Source: Cylindrotheca closterium
Taxonomy: Eukaryota > Bacillariophyta > Bacillariophyceae > Bacillariales > Bacillariaceae
DNA: 64,000 bases
Assembly (NCBI GenBank): GCA_933822405.4
Contig: CAKOGP040002402.1
Span: 8,370-72,369, forward strand
Direction: 5' to 3'
A program made the position numbers and the translations under genes. Below, one piece after another: positions 1 through 10,300 of the stretch. The notes beneath the pieces were generated by a model that ran no database searches, was not told the origin of the DNA, and saw nothing but the letters and a program-made list of their open reading frames with translations. Every line of letters starts with the position of its first letter. Position 1 is the first letter of the stretch.

Positions 1-969
1 GCCCTCATCCAAAAAAGTGTAGCCTTTGGTTTTGTCCTTGGCGAAGAGCGATCCAAACGGCTGGGCAATGTGCTGCCCATCGGAGCAAGAAGAGGTTTCG
101 CTCGAGTATCGTTTCATTACAAACTTGCCACCTATCACGCCAGTATTCTTCATTTCGGCCCACAAATAGTAGCCATTTGTCATTTTCTTCTTGCTCGTTT
201 CTTGTCCGGACACCGCGGGGGTGTTGCTGTAGACTTGGAATATGCTGCCGCCACCCACAGATTTGTCACGGGTCTGTAGAATGATAGCGCAAGTATTTCC
301 AGCAGCATCATTCAAGAATCGAAGGGTTGTTCCATCTTCTATGAAATCAATCGAACCGAGTATGATGCCAGTATTGGTTTCGATGACAATGTCACGCTGC
401 TTGGGTTGCTTCCGAAAGACAAGCTTCTGTGTTTCATTACACATGGGAAACTGATACGACATGGTTGGATCATAGCCCTCCAAAAAGGTATCCACACTTC
501 CATAGGTGAGGAGAGTGTTTGTAGAGTCGCCTTGAGCATCTCGAGTTAATGGAGCCGTTGGCATGTACTTCCGAGAGGATCGGTTGGGCAATGTCCGACT
601 TTCGGATCTTTTGCTAGCGGATCGAGGAGCGTTTGGTTTGTTAGGAGATGGAGTTCTTGAACATGGTGGTGCCAACCAGTAAGAGAAGTTATCTCTTCGA
701 GATGGTGATTCAAAATTATTGCCTTTGCTATTGCTAGATTCAAGTTTCATTTGTTGGTTGGAAACTTGTGTTGGAGAGGATGTAGATGATGAAGCAGAAG
801 TTTTCTTGTTGCTCTTGTTCTTTTTTCCTTTCTGTGGACTACGATGAGGCGTCTTCGGAGAGATTAAGACCCCGCTTGAGAATTCAGGAAGAAACGAGAA
901 TACCTTTTGCTGAGCACCCTGGGGGCTGTTGAAATCTTTCTTCTTGGTGTTTGACGCAGTACAAAGCAT
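1..969 (-). CDS. Partial copy of basic-tailed family protein (LURP1/tubby-like?), cut by left edge
   Basis: Open frame on the minus strand of 323 codons from ATG at 969-967 with no stop before base 1, so the C-terminus lies outside the window. It aligns along its length with the complete neighbour at 1763-3103: a Ser/Thr/Arg/Lys-rich N-terminal half (about residues 20-150), then a shared globular half with the segments FRKQPKQRDI, TRDKSVGGG, FQVYSN, YLWAEMKNTG and AQPFGSLFAKDKTKGYTFLD. It lacks the 56-residue tandem duplication of the neighbour. The globular half resembles the LURP-one/tubby-C/scramblase fold only loosely, so the function is unassigned. In the neighbour a frame opens further upstream, so the true start here may also lie upstream. 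I am confident that it is coding and that it is a paralogue; the fold assignment is a guess. Confidence 0.72.
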   Translation of the reverse strand, partial: MLCTASNTKKKDFNSPQGAQQKVFSFLPEFSSGVLISPKTPHRSPQKGKKNKSNKKTSASSSTSSPTQVSNQQMKLESSNSKGNNFESPSRRDNFSYWLAPPCSRTPSPNKPNAPRSASKRSESRTLPNRSSRKYMPTAPLTRDAQGDSTNTLLTYGSVDTFLEGYDPTMSYQFPMCNETQKLVFRKQPKQRDIVIETNTGIILGSIDFIEDGTTLRFLNDAAGNTCAIILQTRDKSVGGGSIFQVYSNTPAVSGQETSKKKMTNGYYLWAEMKNTGVIGGKFVMKRYSSETSSCSDGQHIAQPFGSLFAKDKTKGYTFLDEG

Positions 970-1513
970 GATGATTTTAAAAATTGTGGTCGGTAATATT
1001 ATTTTATGTATCGTTTTTGCAAATTTTGTTGCTATATTTCTATATCCTATGATCAGAAGTGTATCAAAATGGCGCTTTCTATTTTTTCCGGTGACGAGTT
1101 CGATTTACAATATATGTCCGAAATGCGAACAATCTGCCTCCGAAAAACTGTTTAGCCTTCATATTTTCACGTCAACGCAAATCATTTTATGATGTCAGAG
1201 TCCGAAAGTATCCGCCATTTCCATTGCCCGAAGCCCCTACTATTTGAGTCAGCTTTGTTGCCTGCACTTACTCTCACATGTACTTTCATCGTTTCTGTCT
1301 TTTGTTGTTGGGTACTTTGCGATAATTATGTATGTATGATATGATGGTCAATTCCATGTCGCCGGGCGGCTCATTTGTTGACATGTGATAGAGAACCATA
1401 ATCCTCCTAGTGGCGGTTTTGTTGCGCTTCCAAGACCTTCCAAGGTGCGAAGATCAGATCTACGTTTTTGCGGTGCATTGCCATAGCCATTGAATATATA
1501 CTTTTATAGTTCG
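970..1513. other. Spacer with no recognisable gene
   Basis: AT-rich sequence between the left-edge gene and the terminal fragment. No open frame with coding character was seen on either strand. The stretch at 1160-1500 should hold the promoter of the left-edge gene. Confidence 0.4.
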
Positions 1514-1741
1514 TTATCTCAGACGACGTTCGACCATCTCGTCAACCACTGCACAAAACGCCAACATATCCGCACTGGGAGCTTTTGTTACAAAGAATGG
1601 TGTACCGGTATGTCGGCCTTCGTGGTATAGAGAAAACAACGGTCCCGCAAGACCTTGGATTAGAAACTGGTACTGCAAGAATGCCAATTGCGGCTGCGGC
1701 GATGCAATGGCATGAGATTGGAAGGGATTGTATATGAAATT
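1514..1741 (-). pseudogene. Terminal fragment of the same family (third copy)
   Basis: Minus-strand open stretch of 75 codons ending in TAA at 1516-1514 and bounded upstream by an in-frame TAG at 1744-1742, with no in-frame start near its beginning. Its last 17 residues, from MLAF to RRLR, are identical to the C-terminus of the complete gene at 1763-3103. The preceding 50 residues (for example QYQFLIQGLAGPLFSLYH) do not match that neighbour but look protein-like. It is either a decayed third copy or a terminal exon of a spliced gene whose other exons I cannot find. It sits directly downstream of the complete copy, so unequal exchange in the cluster is the simplest explanation. Confidence 0.5.
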
Positions 1742-1762
1742 CTATTTATTTAATTAACATCA

Positions 1763-3103
1763 TTATCTCAGACGACGTTCGACCATCTCATCAACCACTG
1801 CACAAAAAGCCAACATCAGGCCAGTATCCCGACGGGGTGCTATCGCAATACCTTTGTCTCTATTCTTCAAAGAAATCATTTTGGTGCATTCCTTTCCGTC
1901 GCCATCCAAAAAAGTGTAGCCTTTGGTTTTGTCCTTGGAGAAGAGCGACCCAAACGGTTGGGCTCTGTGCTCCCCACCGGAGCAAGAGGAGGTTTCGCCC
2001 GAGTATCTTTTCATTACAAACTTGCCACCCATGGAGCCAGTATTCTTGATTTCAGCCCACAAGTAGCAGCCAGTCATTATTTTGTTCTTGCTCTGTTTTT
2101 GTCCGGGCATCACCGGCTTGTTGCTGTAGACTTGGAATAGATTGCCACCACCGACAGATTTGTCACGGGTCTTTCGAATCATGCCACAAGTTTTTCCACT
2201 GGCATCCTTCAATAGTCGAAGAGTTCCTTCGTTTACGAATACAATCGAACCAATTGTGACGCCGGTGTTGGTTTCGATCGCAATGTCTCGCTGTTTGGGT
2301 TGCTTCCGGAAGACAACCTTTTGCGTATCAGTAAACATGGGAAACTGATGCGACATGGCTCGATCAGAGCAGTCCAAAGAAGGACCAAAAGAATCCGCGC
2401 TTCCAGTCATGAAAAGAGTTCTGGTGGAACCACCTTGAGAATCCCGAGTCAAGGTCTTCAATGGATGGTCATGATTTGAGGATTGGAGTTTCTGGATTTC
2501 ATCTTGGACATTCAATGGAGCTGATGGCAAATGCTTCAGAGACCGTTTAGACAATGCCCGGCTTCCGGATCTCTTCGTGACAGATCGAGGAGTGTGTGGA
2601 GAGACAGCAGGTGATGCCAGCCAGGAGAGGCTGCCTCTTCGGTTTGAGGATTGGAGTTTTTGGATTTCATCTTGGACATTCAATGGAGCCGATGGCAAAT
2701 GCTTCAGAGACCGTTTCGACAATGCCCGGCTTCCGGAACTCTTCGTGACAGATCGAGGAGTGTGCGGAGAGACAGCAGGTGATGCCAGCCAGGAGAGGCT
2801 GCTTCTTCGAATTGGCGGCGGGTCACATTTCTGGTCTTTTTTTATGGATCGACGTTTCTTTTGAACGGAAACTTTGGTGGACAATGTACGAGGCGAAGCG
2901 GGAGTTGTCTTCGTGCTCCTGTTTTTCTTATTTGGTTGTGGACAAGGAGACCTGCTCGTGGTTACGAAGCCGCTTGAGAATTCAGGAACAAACGGGTATA
3001 CCTTTTGTTGAGCATCCACCATTGTTGCGCTGACATCTTTTCTCATTATGTTTGAGACAGTACAAAGTATGATGAACTGCGGTTGATAAAATGAATTGTT
3101 CAT
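1763..3103 (-). CDS. 446-aa basic N-tail protein with LURP1/tubby-like C-half (hypothetical)
   Basis: Single-exon frame of 446 residues. Residues 1-50 are mixed. Residues 50-230 are rich in Ser, Arg, Lys and Pro and look disordered. This part contains two adjacent copies of a 56-residue unit (residues 99-154 and 155-210; DNA 2642-2809 and 2474-2641) that differ at only a few positions, one beginning RRSSLSWLASPAVSP. The C-terminal 200 residues form the conserved globular part, including QKVVFRKQPKQRD, GYTFLDGDGKECTK and a final hydrophobic helix-like segment MLAFCAVVDEM. That ending recalls the C-terminal helix of tubby/LURP-one/scramblase folds; this is inference. No signal peptide or membrane segment is seen. 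Two relatives lie upstream in the window (1-969 and 1514-1741), so this is a tandem family. Confidence 0.72.
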   Translation of the reverse strand: MNNSFYQPQFIILCTVSNIMRKDVSATMVDAQQKVYPFVPEFSSGFVTTSRSPCPQPNKKNRSTKTTPASPRTLSTKVSVQKKRRSIKKDQKCDPPPIRRSSLSWLASPAVSPHTPRSVTKSSGSRALSKRSLKHLPSAPLNVQDEIQKLQSSNRRGSLSWLASPAVSPHTPRSVTKRSGSRALSKRSLKHLPSAPLNVQDEIQKLQSSNHDHPLKTLTRDSQGGSTRTLFMTGSADSFGPSLDCSDRAMSHQFPMFTDTQKVVFRKQPKQRDIAIETNTGVTIGSIVFVNEGTLRLLKDASGKTCGMIRKTRDKSVGGGNLFQVYSNKPVMPGQKQSKNKIMTGCYLWAEIKNTGSMGGKFVMKRYSGETSSCSGGEHRAQPFGSLFSKDKTKGYTFLDGDGKECTKMISLKNRDKGIAIAPRRDTGLMLAFCAVVDEMVERRLR

Positions 3104-3768
3104 TTTGGGGGTATGGATAATGTCTCAGAAGGTACACTGGAAAATACCCTCCTGCGTTGTCGCCTGAATGGAAAATGTTAATTATGCTGCTTGTGACCCA
3201 TTTGCGCTGCCTCCCAAAAGCTGAGACTCGGGAAGAATTTCAATCATTGTTGACATATTATCCTCAGAGAATCCTCTGTTTCCAGTACCTGGTACCGGTA
3301 CACGATAAGCCCCTCCATTTACCGGTGCGCATGAGCCAGATTTGTTTCTGCTAATATTACGTTCACATTGCATTGTTGCTGCTAATATGACGTACATCGT
3401 TTCGAAGAATCATTATCTGGATGTTATATTTTTATATATGAATAAGTACCGACTCACTCATTTGATCCGAAATTTCTGAAGAACTTCCAACCGAAGATCT
3501 TCTGAGCCTGCGTATATATCAACTTTGTCACCAATAACCACCAACTGCATGACAGCAAATAATTGAAAATGTTCTCACAACGCACAAAATTCAAAAAGAG
3601 AGAAGTAGCAATACATCCAAACCAGCGACGTTCAATCGCTAACGAGCTCACAACATGAAGCTGTTGACTGGTGGATGGAGAGTGAAGAGGAGAAGCCTGG
3701 TGGACGAAGAGGCGGAGGTGCCAGGGCATCATCTTCCGCCCCACCTCTAGCAGCCTCGGTGCGACGAT
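3104..3768. other. Spacer with GTAC palindromes
   Basis: No convincing gene. It holds a nested palindromic stretch around 3283-3303 (CAGTACCTGGTACCGGTACA), one of many in the spacers of this window. A minus-strand frame at 3454-3789 is compositionally unlike the neighbouring genes and was not accepted. Confidence 0.4.
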
Positions 3769-4329
3769 ATGGAAGTATTTTCCTTTCATGAAACCAGTCC
3801 TGTCTCCAACCTCAAAATGGAAGACTTTCCACTTCCAACTGCGGTTGGGCTGGAGAGCATGATGTATTTTGATCCAGACAGCATCAATCCAGGTAAGTTC
3901 ATCTGAAGGCCCAGTTGGCTGGAGCGAGCAAAATGATACATTCGGCTCAACCGACTAACAACGCTCTTAATACGAATTTTCTATACTGTATTGATCCATA
4001 CCGGTTCTAGTAATACACTGGTCACTGTTGCCGGTTTTGGGTGCTTGTAAAATCATTGCCACCAGCTCTGATCAGCACCTTGATTGCCGACCTTTTCAAT
4101 TTGAGAACGTTGTCAAGGATGTTTTTTTTATAACGGAATGGATGACTGAATAGGAACGGGTAAAGTTTCGTATATGGCCAAGGCCCACGAACAAATGGAG
4201 CCTGGAATTAAGTATCATGGGAAAGATGATGGTGATGAAGGATTCAAAGTCTACTACACAAATCCGAGGCGAGGATTATATGTAGCTAGCTGGCTATGCT
4301 TCAAAATTACCCAACTAATTACTGGATAG
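3769..4329 (+). CDS. Possible two-exon gene, 99-aa product of unknown function
   Basis: Exon 1 is 3769-3892 (ATG preceded by an in-frame TAG at 3748) and exon 2 is 4154-4329, joined over a 261-bp GT-AG intron (GTAAGT donor, GAATAG acceptor) with the frame kept. The product begins MEVFSFHETSP and carries FDPDSINPG across the junction, then GKVSYMAKAHEQMEPG and KYHGKDDGDEGFKVYYTNP. Amino-acid composition is protein-like on both sides of the junction, which is the main support. The last 15 residues run toward the CACCA-rich repeat and look degenerate, so the gene may be truncated. I do not recognise the family. Confidence 0.4.
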
Positions 4330-5276
4330 GTAGAGGTATTATAATAATACACAAACATAAGAATATTGGTTGCCAATAACACCACACCAAACCACACCAC
4401 ACCACACCACACCACACGACCACACCACGGCCTTTTCCCATTGTATCCTTCAGTCTTAATGTACCTTTCTCTTTCGTACAGCTGACACCTAAGAACGTCA
4501 ACGACTTTGCCACAGTTCTGTTGTTCGATCACTACTGTTTTCGAAAGAGGAGAATCTTATTTGTCGGAGCCAGTCGTCGTGCTGATGAAACACCGAAGCG
4601 AAGGTAGTCGCCAACTGAAAGTTGTGCAAATTTGTTGGATCATCTTCCAGGGGCGCCAGTAGGAAGGGTGATTGGACTGCATACGAATTCATTGCTTGTT
4701 TGCCTGCTTGCCATTATCTTTGCCGACAAGAAATGGCGCTTCTGCGGATTCTGTCAAGAAAGGTTGGAAGCAGCGAGGAGGAGCCCTGCGTTTTCTTGTT
4801 TTTGTATTTTACTTCTTTTGCTGATGATTTTCCTTTGGGAAGGCCACATGGAACAGTTGACGAGTGCAACAAAAGGACCGACCGAGAAACTGGAAGTGAA
4901 CGATCATCCTGGTTTCTTCTTCGGCATTTTCAGTCGTCCAGCCACACCATTGCCGTCGTTCGTTGCGGTTGTGTTGCTAGCAGCCAGTGACAGCTGTAGA
5001 GTTCTTCACCCTAAAATATTCGGAAATTTTCTTCTTCTTGCGATTTGGTCGTTGTAGTAAGGTTGCCTATCTTGCGCAAATCTTCACCTGCCTCAGCCGT
5101 CTTCGTCTTCTTGCGATGTTGCTGCCTGGTGACGACGACCAGGAATGCGATGCGAAAAATCATGATTCGTTCCGTCCGATGATGGTCGAATAGCTTGTAG
5201 TTTGAAGTCTAATGGTTCAAAGAGTTCAGGCTTATTGTCGACAAACCATAGCTGCAAAAAGAATATGCTTCCATAA
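4330..5276. other. Spacer with ACCAC pentamer repeat
   Basis: Contains an ACCAC pentanucleotide array at about 4377-4430. Overlapping plus-strand frames at 4622-5057 have no domain and no homologous look. The last part is the left flank of the retroelement and, before insertion, would have belonged to the upstream region of the CDF transporter gene at 12412. Confidence 0.4.
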
Positions 5277-5281
5277 TAGTG
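5277..5281. repeat. 5-bp target-site duplication, left copy
   Basis: TAGTG directly before the 5' LTR, matched exactly by TAGTG at 11975-11979 directly after the 3' LTR. A five-base duplication is usual for Ty1/copia integrases. Confidence 0.93.
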
Positions 5282-5467
5282 TGTTGGAATATTCGGACCC
5301 AGAGTCTGTACGCCGACCTAACGGAAGATGGGAGAATGAATAATGACCTCAAGAAAGGACGTCAAGAGAAGGGATCTCTTGACATCACAACTCATCAACT
5401 ATATCTCTCTATATAACTTAACTACATAATCATATCGATCCTACCTGAAATCCATTAGATTCACACA
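5282..5467 (+). repeat. 5' LTR (186 bp)
   Basis: Begins TGTTGGAATATTCGG and ends ATTAGATTCACACA; identical to 11789-11974. A TATATAA box-like sequence at about 5410-5416 lies late in the LTR, leaving little room for R and U5, so the LTR is short but plausible for copia elements. Confidence 0.95.
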
Positions 5468-5505
5468 CGCTCCCTCTGCGTCTAATAGAATCGAATTGAA
5501 ACTAC

Positions 5506-7350
5506 ATGGTAGTGGACCCTCCTCGTCGTAATCCCCTGCGCACCAATAGAAGGCGACCTTTGAGATTTGCTGAGGGAATAGCAGAACTCCGACGACAAGG
5601 CGAAATAGCAGACAACCAAGAAGACGCTCAAGCCGAAGCAGCCCCAGACATCAACATGGATCTGGCGCAGCAAGGAGGAGACGACGCTGGCGCAGGAAAC
5701 AACAACGTTGTAGCTGGTGAAGGCAATAACAACGCCGCAGCTCCACAGCAACCGCCACAACAAGTTCCAGCTCCACAGCAGCCACAACAACAGCAAAATA
5801 ACCCTGGCGCCGGCGCCAACAACCATCTGATCATGCAATTAATCCAAGGTCAGCAACAAATGATGCAAGCGCTCATGGCAGCACTACCGCAGTTAAATGC
5901 AAACCCACTACCGCCACCACCTCAAGGGAACGCAATGCCACCGCAGCAACAACCTCATGCGGCGCAGCAACAGCCGGCAGCGATGGCACCACCAGTGGTG
6001 CAACAACCAGGACCAGTGCAAAACCCTTTGCCTCCACCGAACGAAGACGGCCTTGATGCCTATCCCCGTGGCATAATACCACTGGACCTCAAGAACAAAC
6101 TCGAGCTAGGCCTCTACAACCAGGCAAAGCAACCACTTTCAAACAAGTTCGATGGCACAGACCTGTCCCGATTGATCAAGGATATACAAGGCCGCTGTAC
6201 CCTCATGCACTGCCTTCCTGTTTTTGACGTTACCGAAAATGCAATGACCAAAAATTTGCTGTCAAAATACGGCGAGATTTCCCTTGTCGCAACGCAAGCC
6301 GCTGCAACAAGCCGATGGAGGACGAACACCTATTTCCGCCAGGCGAGTTACGCCCTAGGGATGTGTCTCCTGGATTCTGTATCCAACGAATTCAAGCAGC
6401 GTCTTGAACAACGTGAAGACGATTATGTTCAGATTAGGGGCCGTTGCGACGGACCCACGATTTTCAAGATCATCTGCAATCTAACCTCTCCATCCAATCG
6501 GAGGACGATACAATTCCTAATTAACGACCTACAAACTTTGTCCCCGATCGAGCATGGCAACAGCATCATCCTTTTTAATCAACGTTTCAACGAACTTAAG
6601 GCCAAGATCCGAGCTATGGGAGGCTCCTCTAGCTTAAACGAAGTCATGACCTACAACGCCCTCGCGCAAGGATACAATCAAGTTGATCAAGACGAATTCA
6701 GGGCCTTTATGTCAATCAAAAACAACATGCCCGAAATACCGCACGAAGACCTCATGAAGGAAGGAGAGACCAAGTACAACAATCTTGTCTCAGAGGGTCT
6801 CTGGCACCTTCCCTCACAGAAACAACAGATCATGTCCCTTTCGGCTAGCCAGGCGAAGGACAAGAGGGAGATTATTAAGGACTACACCGCAAAAATCCAA
6901 AAATTTGGGAGCAAGCGGAAGCAGCCTCCAACTGACCCCAAACAAAGCAAGAAGCCCAAGGCCGATGGCCGCAAGGACAAAGATAATGGGGACTTTGACA
7001 CCTGGCTTGTTACCCCTCCAAAAGCCGGCGATGAGGACAAGATCATCAAGAAAGCCAACAAAAGCGGGTCCATGAGGGAATGGAATTGGTGTAAGCATCA
7101 CAAGAAGATGGTACTTGCGGTATCACGCGACGGTAGAAAGCACAACTCCAAGACGTGCAGCGGAGTTGGAACTCCCATAAAGAAGCCTAGCACCAAAGAA
7201 CAGAAGAGATTGAAAGTGAAAGCCCTTGAGACGCGAATCTCAGCACTCACGGCCGAGATCACTACCACAAGCGACTCAGACGACGGGTCGGACAACGAAA
7301 GCAGGACGGACGATGGATATTTTGCTTTGGAGGACGAAGGTTTCGATTGA
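5506..7350 (+). CDS. gag: Retrotransposon Gag polyprotein
   Basis: A 614-residue frame starting 38 bases after the 5' LTR. Residues 1-60 are basic then acidic. Residues 60-190 are a Pro/Gln/Ala-rich tract. The middle (about 195-450) is the capsid-like helical part with FDGTDLSRLIKDIQGRC and ILFNQRFNELKAKI. Residues 460-520 are Lys-rich. Near residues 525-550 a Zn-knuckle-like motif reads W-C-x2-H-x13-H-x4-C instead of the usual C-x2-C-x4-H-x4-C. The C-terminus is Ser/Asp-rich. The stop is UGA (7348-7350) followed by CGG; the pol frame continues in phase without a shift. Confidence 0.9.
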   Translation: MVVDPPRRNPLRTNRRRPLRFAEGIAELRRQGEIADNQEDAQAEAAPDINMDLAQQGGDDAGAGNNNVVAGEGNNNAAAPQQPPQQVPAPQQPQQQQNNPGAGANNHLIMQLIQGQQQMMQALMAALPQLNANPLPPPPQGNAMPPQQQPHAAQQQPAAMAPPVVQQPGPVQNPLPPPNEDGLDAYPRGIIPLDLKNKLELGLYNQAKQPLSNKFDGTDLSRLIKDIQGRCTLMHCLPVFDVTENAMTKNLLSKYGEISLVATQAAATSRWRTNTYFRQASYALGMCLLDSVSNEFKQRLEQREDDYVQIRGRCDGPTIFKIICNLTSPSNRRTIQFLINDLQTLSPIEHGNSIILFNQRFNELKAKIRAMGGSSSLNEVMTYNALAQGYNQVDQDEFRAFMSIKNNMPEIPHEDLMKEGETKYNNLVSEGLWHLPSQKQQIMSLSASQAKDKREIIKDYTAKIQKFGSKRKQPPTDPKQSKKPKADGRKDKDNGDFDTWLVTPPKAGDEDKIIKKANKSGSMREWNWCKHHKKMVLAVSRDGRKHNSKTCSGVGTPIKKPSTKEQKRLKVKALETRISALTAEITTTSDSDDGSDNESRTDDGYFALEDEGFD

Positions 7351-10300
7351 CGGCAAGGCAAGCAGATAATCGACTTGAGTTCAGTGGAAGATATAAAAAC
7401 AGAACTTCATCTTAAAAGCTATCAAGCCCACATCTGCAGAGCCATGAACGCGACTTTCGAACACGACTCAATTCCAGTTGGGGTCGACAGCTGCACATCC
7501 TCAACAGTCGGTGGCATAAGGCACCTTTTCGTTGGGAAATTGACTCCAGTGAAGGGTATGAAATTGGAAGGAGCCTCTGGCTCCATCCCAATCGTTGCAA
7601 AAGGCACTCTGCAATTGGTTTTCGCGGACGACAATGGGCACACGCATCAGCACCTGATACACGATGCCTACTATGCTCCACGACTGAAGCTGACTTTACT
7701 GAGTCCACGCCAATGGTCAAAGCAAGGTCCAACTAAAAGAAAGGGAATGGAACCAATCCGAAACTTCAATGTGTGTGGTGACACCGTGGAACTACGTTTT
7801 GAGAACAATTGCGTCCGAACTGTCCCATTTGACAGCGAAACAAACCTACCGCTCCTGATGACAAAGCCCGGCTACTCTTCCTTCTCTTCACACCTCAAAT
7901 CTCAGCACATTACGGCACAAGAAGCACGGATCCGACCAACAGCTTTGACCTTCCAAGATCTGCACCTCCCTGACGGAACACACCCCAATCCTCCATCAGA
8001 ACGACAATGTCAAGATTGCGACCCCAAGGAAAAAGATCCTTTCGACCTGCACGGGACTACAGCACCAAGCCTTGCCAAGACCTTTGTCGATAACTTTGAA
8101 GAGCCACCAGCAGTCCTTGAAGATTTCAATTTTGAATCCCTCCTCACTGGTGAATGGGATGATACAGCGCCAGAAGCAACTCTACCATCGCTAAATGAGA
8201 CGGATAAAAAGACTCTTTTGCTCCGATGGCACTACCGCCTCGGACACATGCCTTTCAAGCACCTCAAAGCCAGTGCCAAAGAAGGCCTCATCGATCGTCG
8301 GCTTGCAACTATCAAAGAATTCCCATTCTGCCCCGGTTGTCAATTTGGAAAGGCAACCCGACGACAATGGCGACATCGCTCCAAGAAGAAAGACGGCAGT
8401 CGCAAGACTCCACGTCAAGCAACCAAGCCTGGATCGGTCGTGTCGGTCGACACCATGAGCTCCACTAGCGTCCCAGGTCTGATGCCCCAACTTCGCGGAC
8501 ACCCCACTATAGCACGATTTCATTATGCTACAGTCTTTGTTGATCACTACAGTGACCTGGACTACGTGCACCTTCACCAATACAACGATGCCAACTCAGT
8601 TCTTGAAGCCAAACTTGCGTTTGAACGCCATGCAAACAGTTACGGTGTGCGCATCCAACACTATCACTGCGACAACGGAGTTTTTGCTGATAATTCCTTC
8701 AAGGCAGCATGCAAAGCTGCACACCAAACACACACCTTCTGCGGAGTCAATGCTCATCATCAAAATGGCAAAGCCGAGAAGCGTATCCGTGACCTTCGTG
8801 ACTCCGCTCGCTCCATGCTTCTCCTTGCAAAGCACAACTGGCCAGCGGCCATCACAGCGCATCTTTGGGGTTTCGCTATGGTTTACGCTTCCCAAATCCG
8901 CAATTCCACTCTTCGAGAGGGAGAACACAGGACAGCCCTTCAAAAATTTGTTGATTCTGATGACAAACCAAATGTCAACGTCTTCCATACTTTTGGTTGT
9001 CCCATCTACAATCTGGATCCAAAACTACAGAGTGGAAGCTCCTTGGAAAACAAATGGTGTGATAGGGCGCGAATTGGCATTTTCCTTGGCCTCTCACGCG
9101 AACACGCAAATTCGGTATCGCTTGTTCTAAACCCTGACACAGGATTGACCTCACCTCAATTTCATGTGACGCACGACGAACGTTTCGAGACGACAGACAT
9201 CCCAGCAATGAAGAATATTGGACGGTGGCAGGGATTGACTCGAATTCATGAGAAGAGATCCACAAAGAAGCCCAAAGCAAACAAAAGAAGAAAAATATCT
9301 CACACTCAGGTGCCAGAGTCAAGTGGTACCGAAACTCCAACGTCAGAGCCGATTGACGAGAGAGGACACCTCCAAGCAAAGCGCCACGAGCTCTCGACTC
9401 CAACATCAGAGACCATTGATGAGAGAGGACACCTGGAAGCACAAAGCCGACAGCTCTCGACAACTGAGCGTAACGGTCAAGATAGACTAGCTCAAACTGG
9501 CGGAACGGGGAACCCGAGGGACACCAGCAGAAACGTGCTGCCTCAGAGGGAGAACGGAAAGCCATCCCCGAGGGACACCAGTTTACTGCCTCAGAGGGAG
9601 AATCCGAGGGACAACGGCAAAGACTTGCTGCCTCAGAGGGAGAGTTATAGGGACACCAGCAGCTTGCTGCCTCAACTCTCCCACCAGACCCAAAGTCGAG
9701 AAATGAGGGAGAACCGGAGGACCACCAGCACACATTCACTGCCTCCATCCTCCCGAAAGGCTGAAGGTCAAACCCAAGGTCGAGAAATGAGGGAGAGTCA
9801 ACGGGACACCAGCCCAAATTTGCTGCCACGACTCTCCCGAAAGGCCGAAGGTCCAACAACACCGTTACTTGATAGCGGGACTTTCAAACATCCAGCTCTT
9901 CAGAGGGAGGACAATGCGGGAACCCGTACAATCCAAGCACTGAAGACCCACGAATCTCTCTCTCAAAAGCGCAAGCGAGGGAGAGACGACGGGGAAGAAA
10001 ACACAGCAAGTACCCTCGACCAAAAGCGTCTTGAATTTGAACTAACTTTGCGTTCTTACAGGACAGTAATTGCAAGGGAAGTCCATGCAGAAGAACTAGT
10101 GGACGAATGCATCACTGCCAATCCAATGGCCTTTGCAGCGACGTTAGCAGATGAGGATACGATGTACCTGCACCAAGCGAAGAAAGAAAGAGATTGGATT
10201 CACTTCCACACCGCAATGGTCAAAGAAATTGAAGATCATACGAAAGGAGGTCATTGGGAGATAGTTCCAAGAAAATCTATGCCACAAGGGCACAAAGCGA

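Noticed and set aside
4622..5057. Overlapping plus-strand frames of 122 and 141 codons
   Set aside because: Two overlapping frames with similar length, no domain, repetitive Leu/Cys content and no splice partner; typical of spacer DNA.
5468..5500. Primer-binding site after the 5' LTR
   Set aside because: No TGG start complementary to a tRNA CCA end follows the LTR, and I cannot match the sequence to an internal tRNA part from memory.
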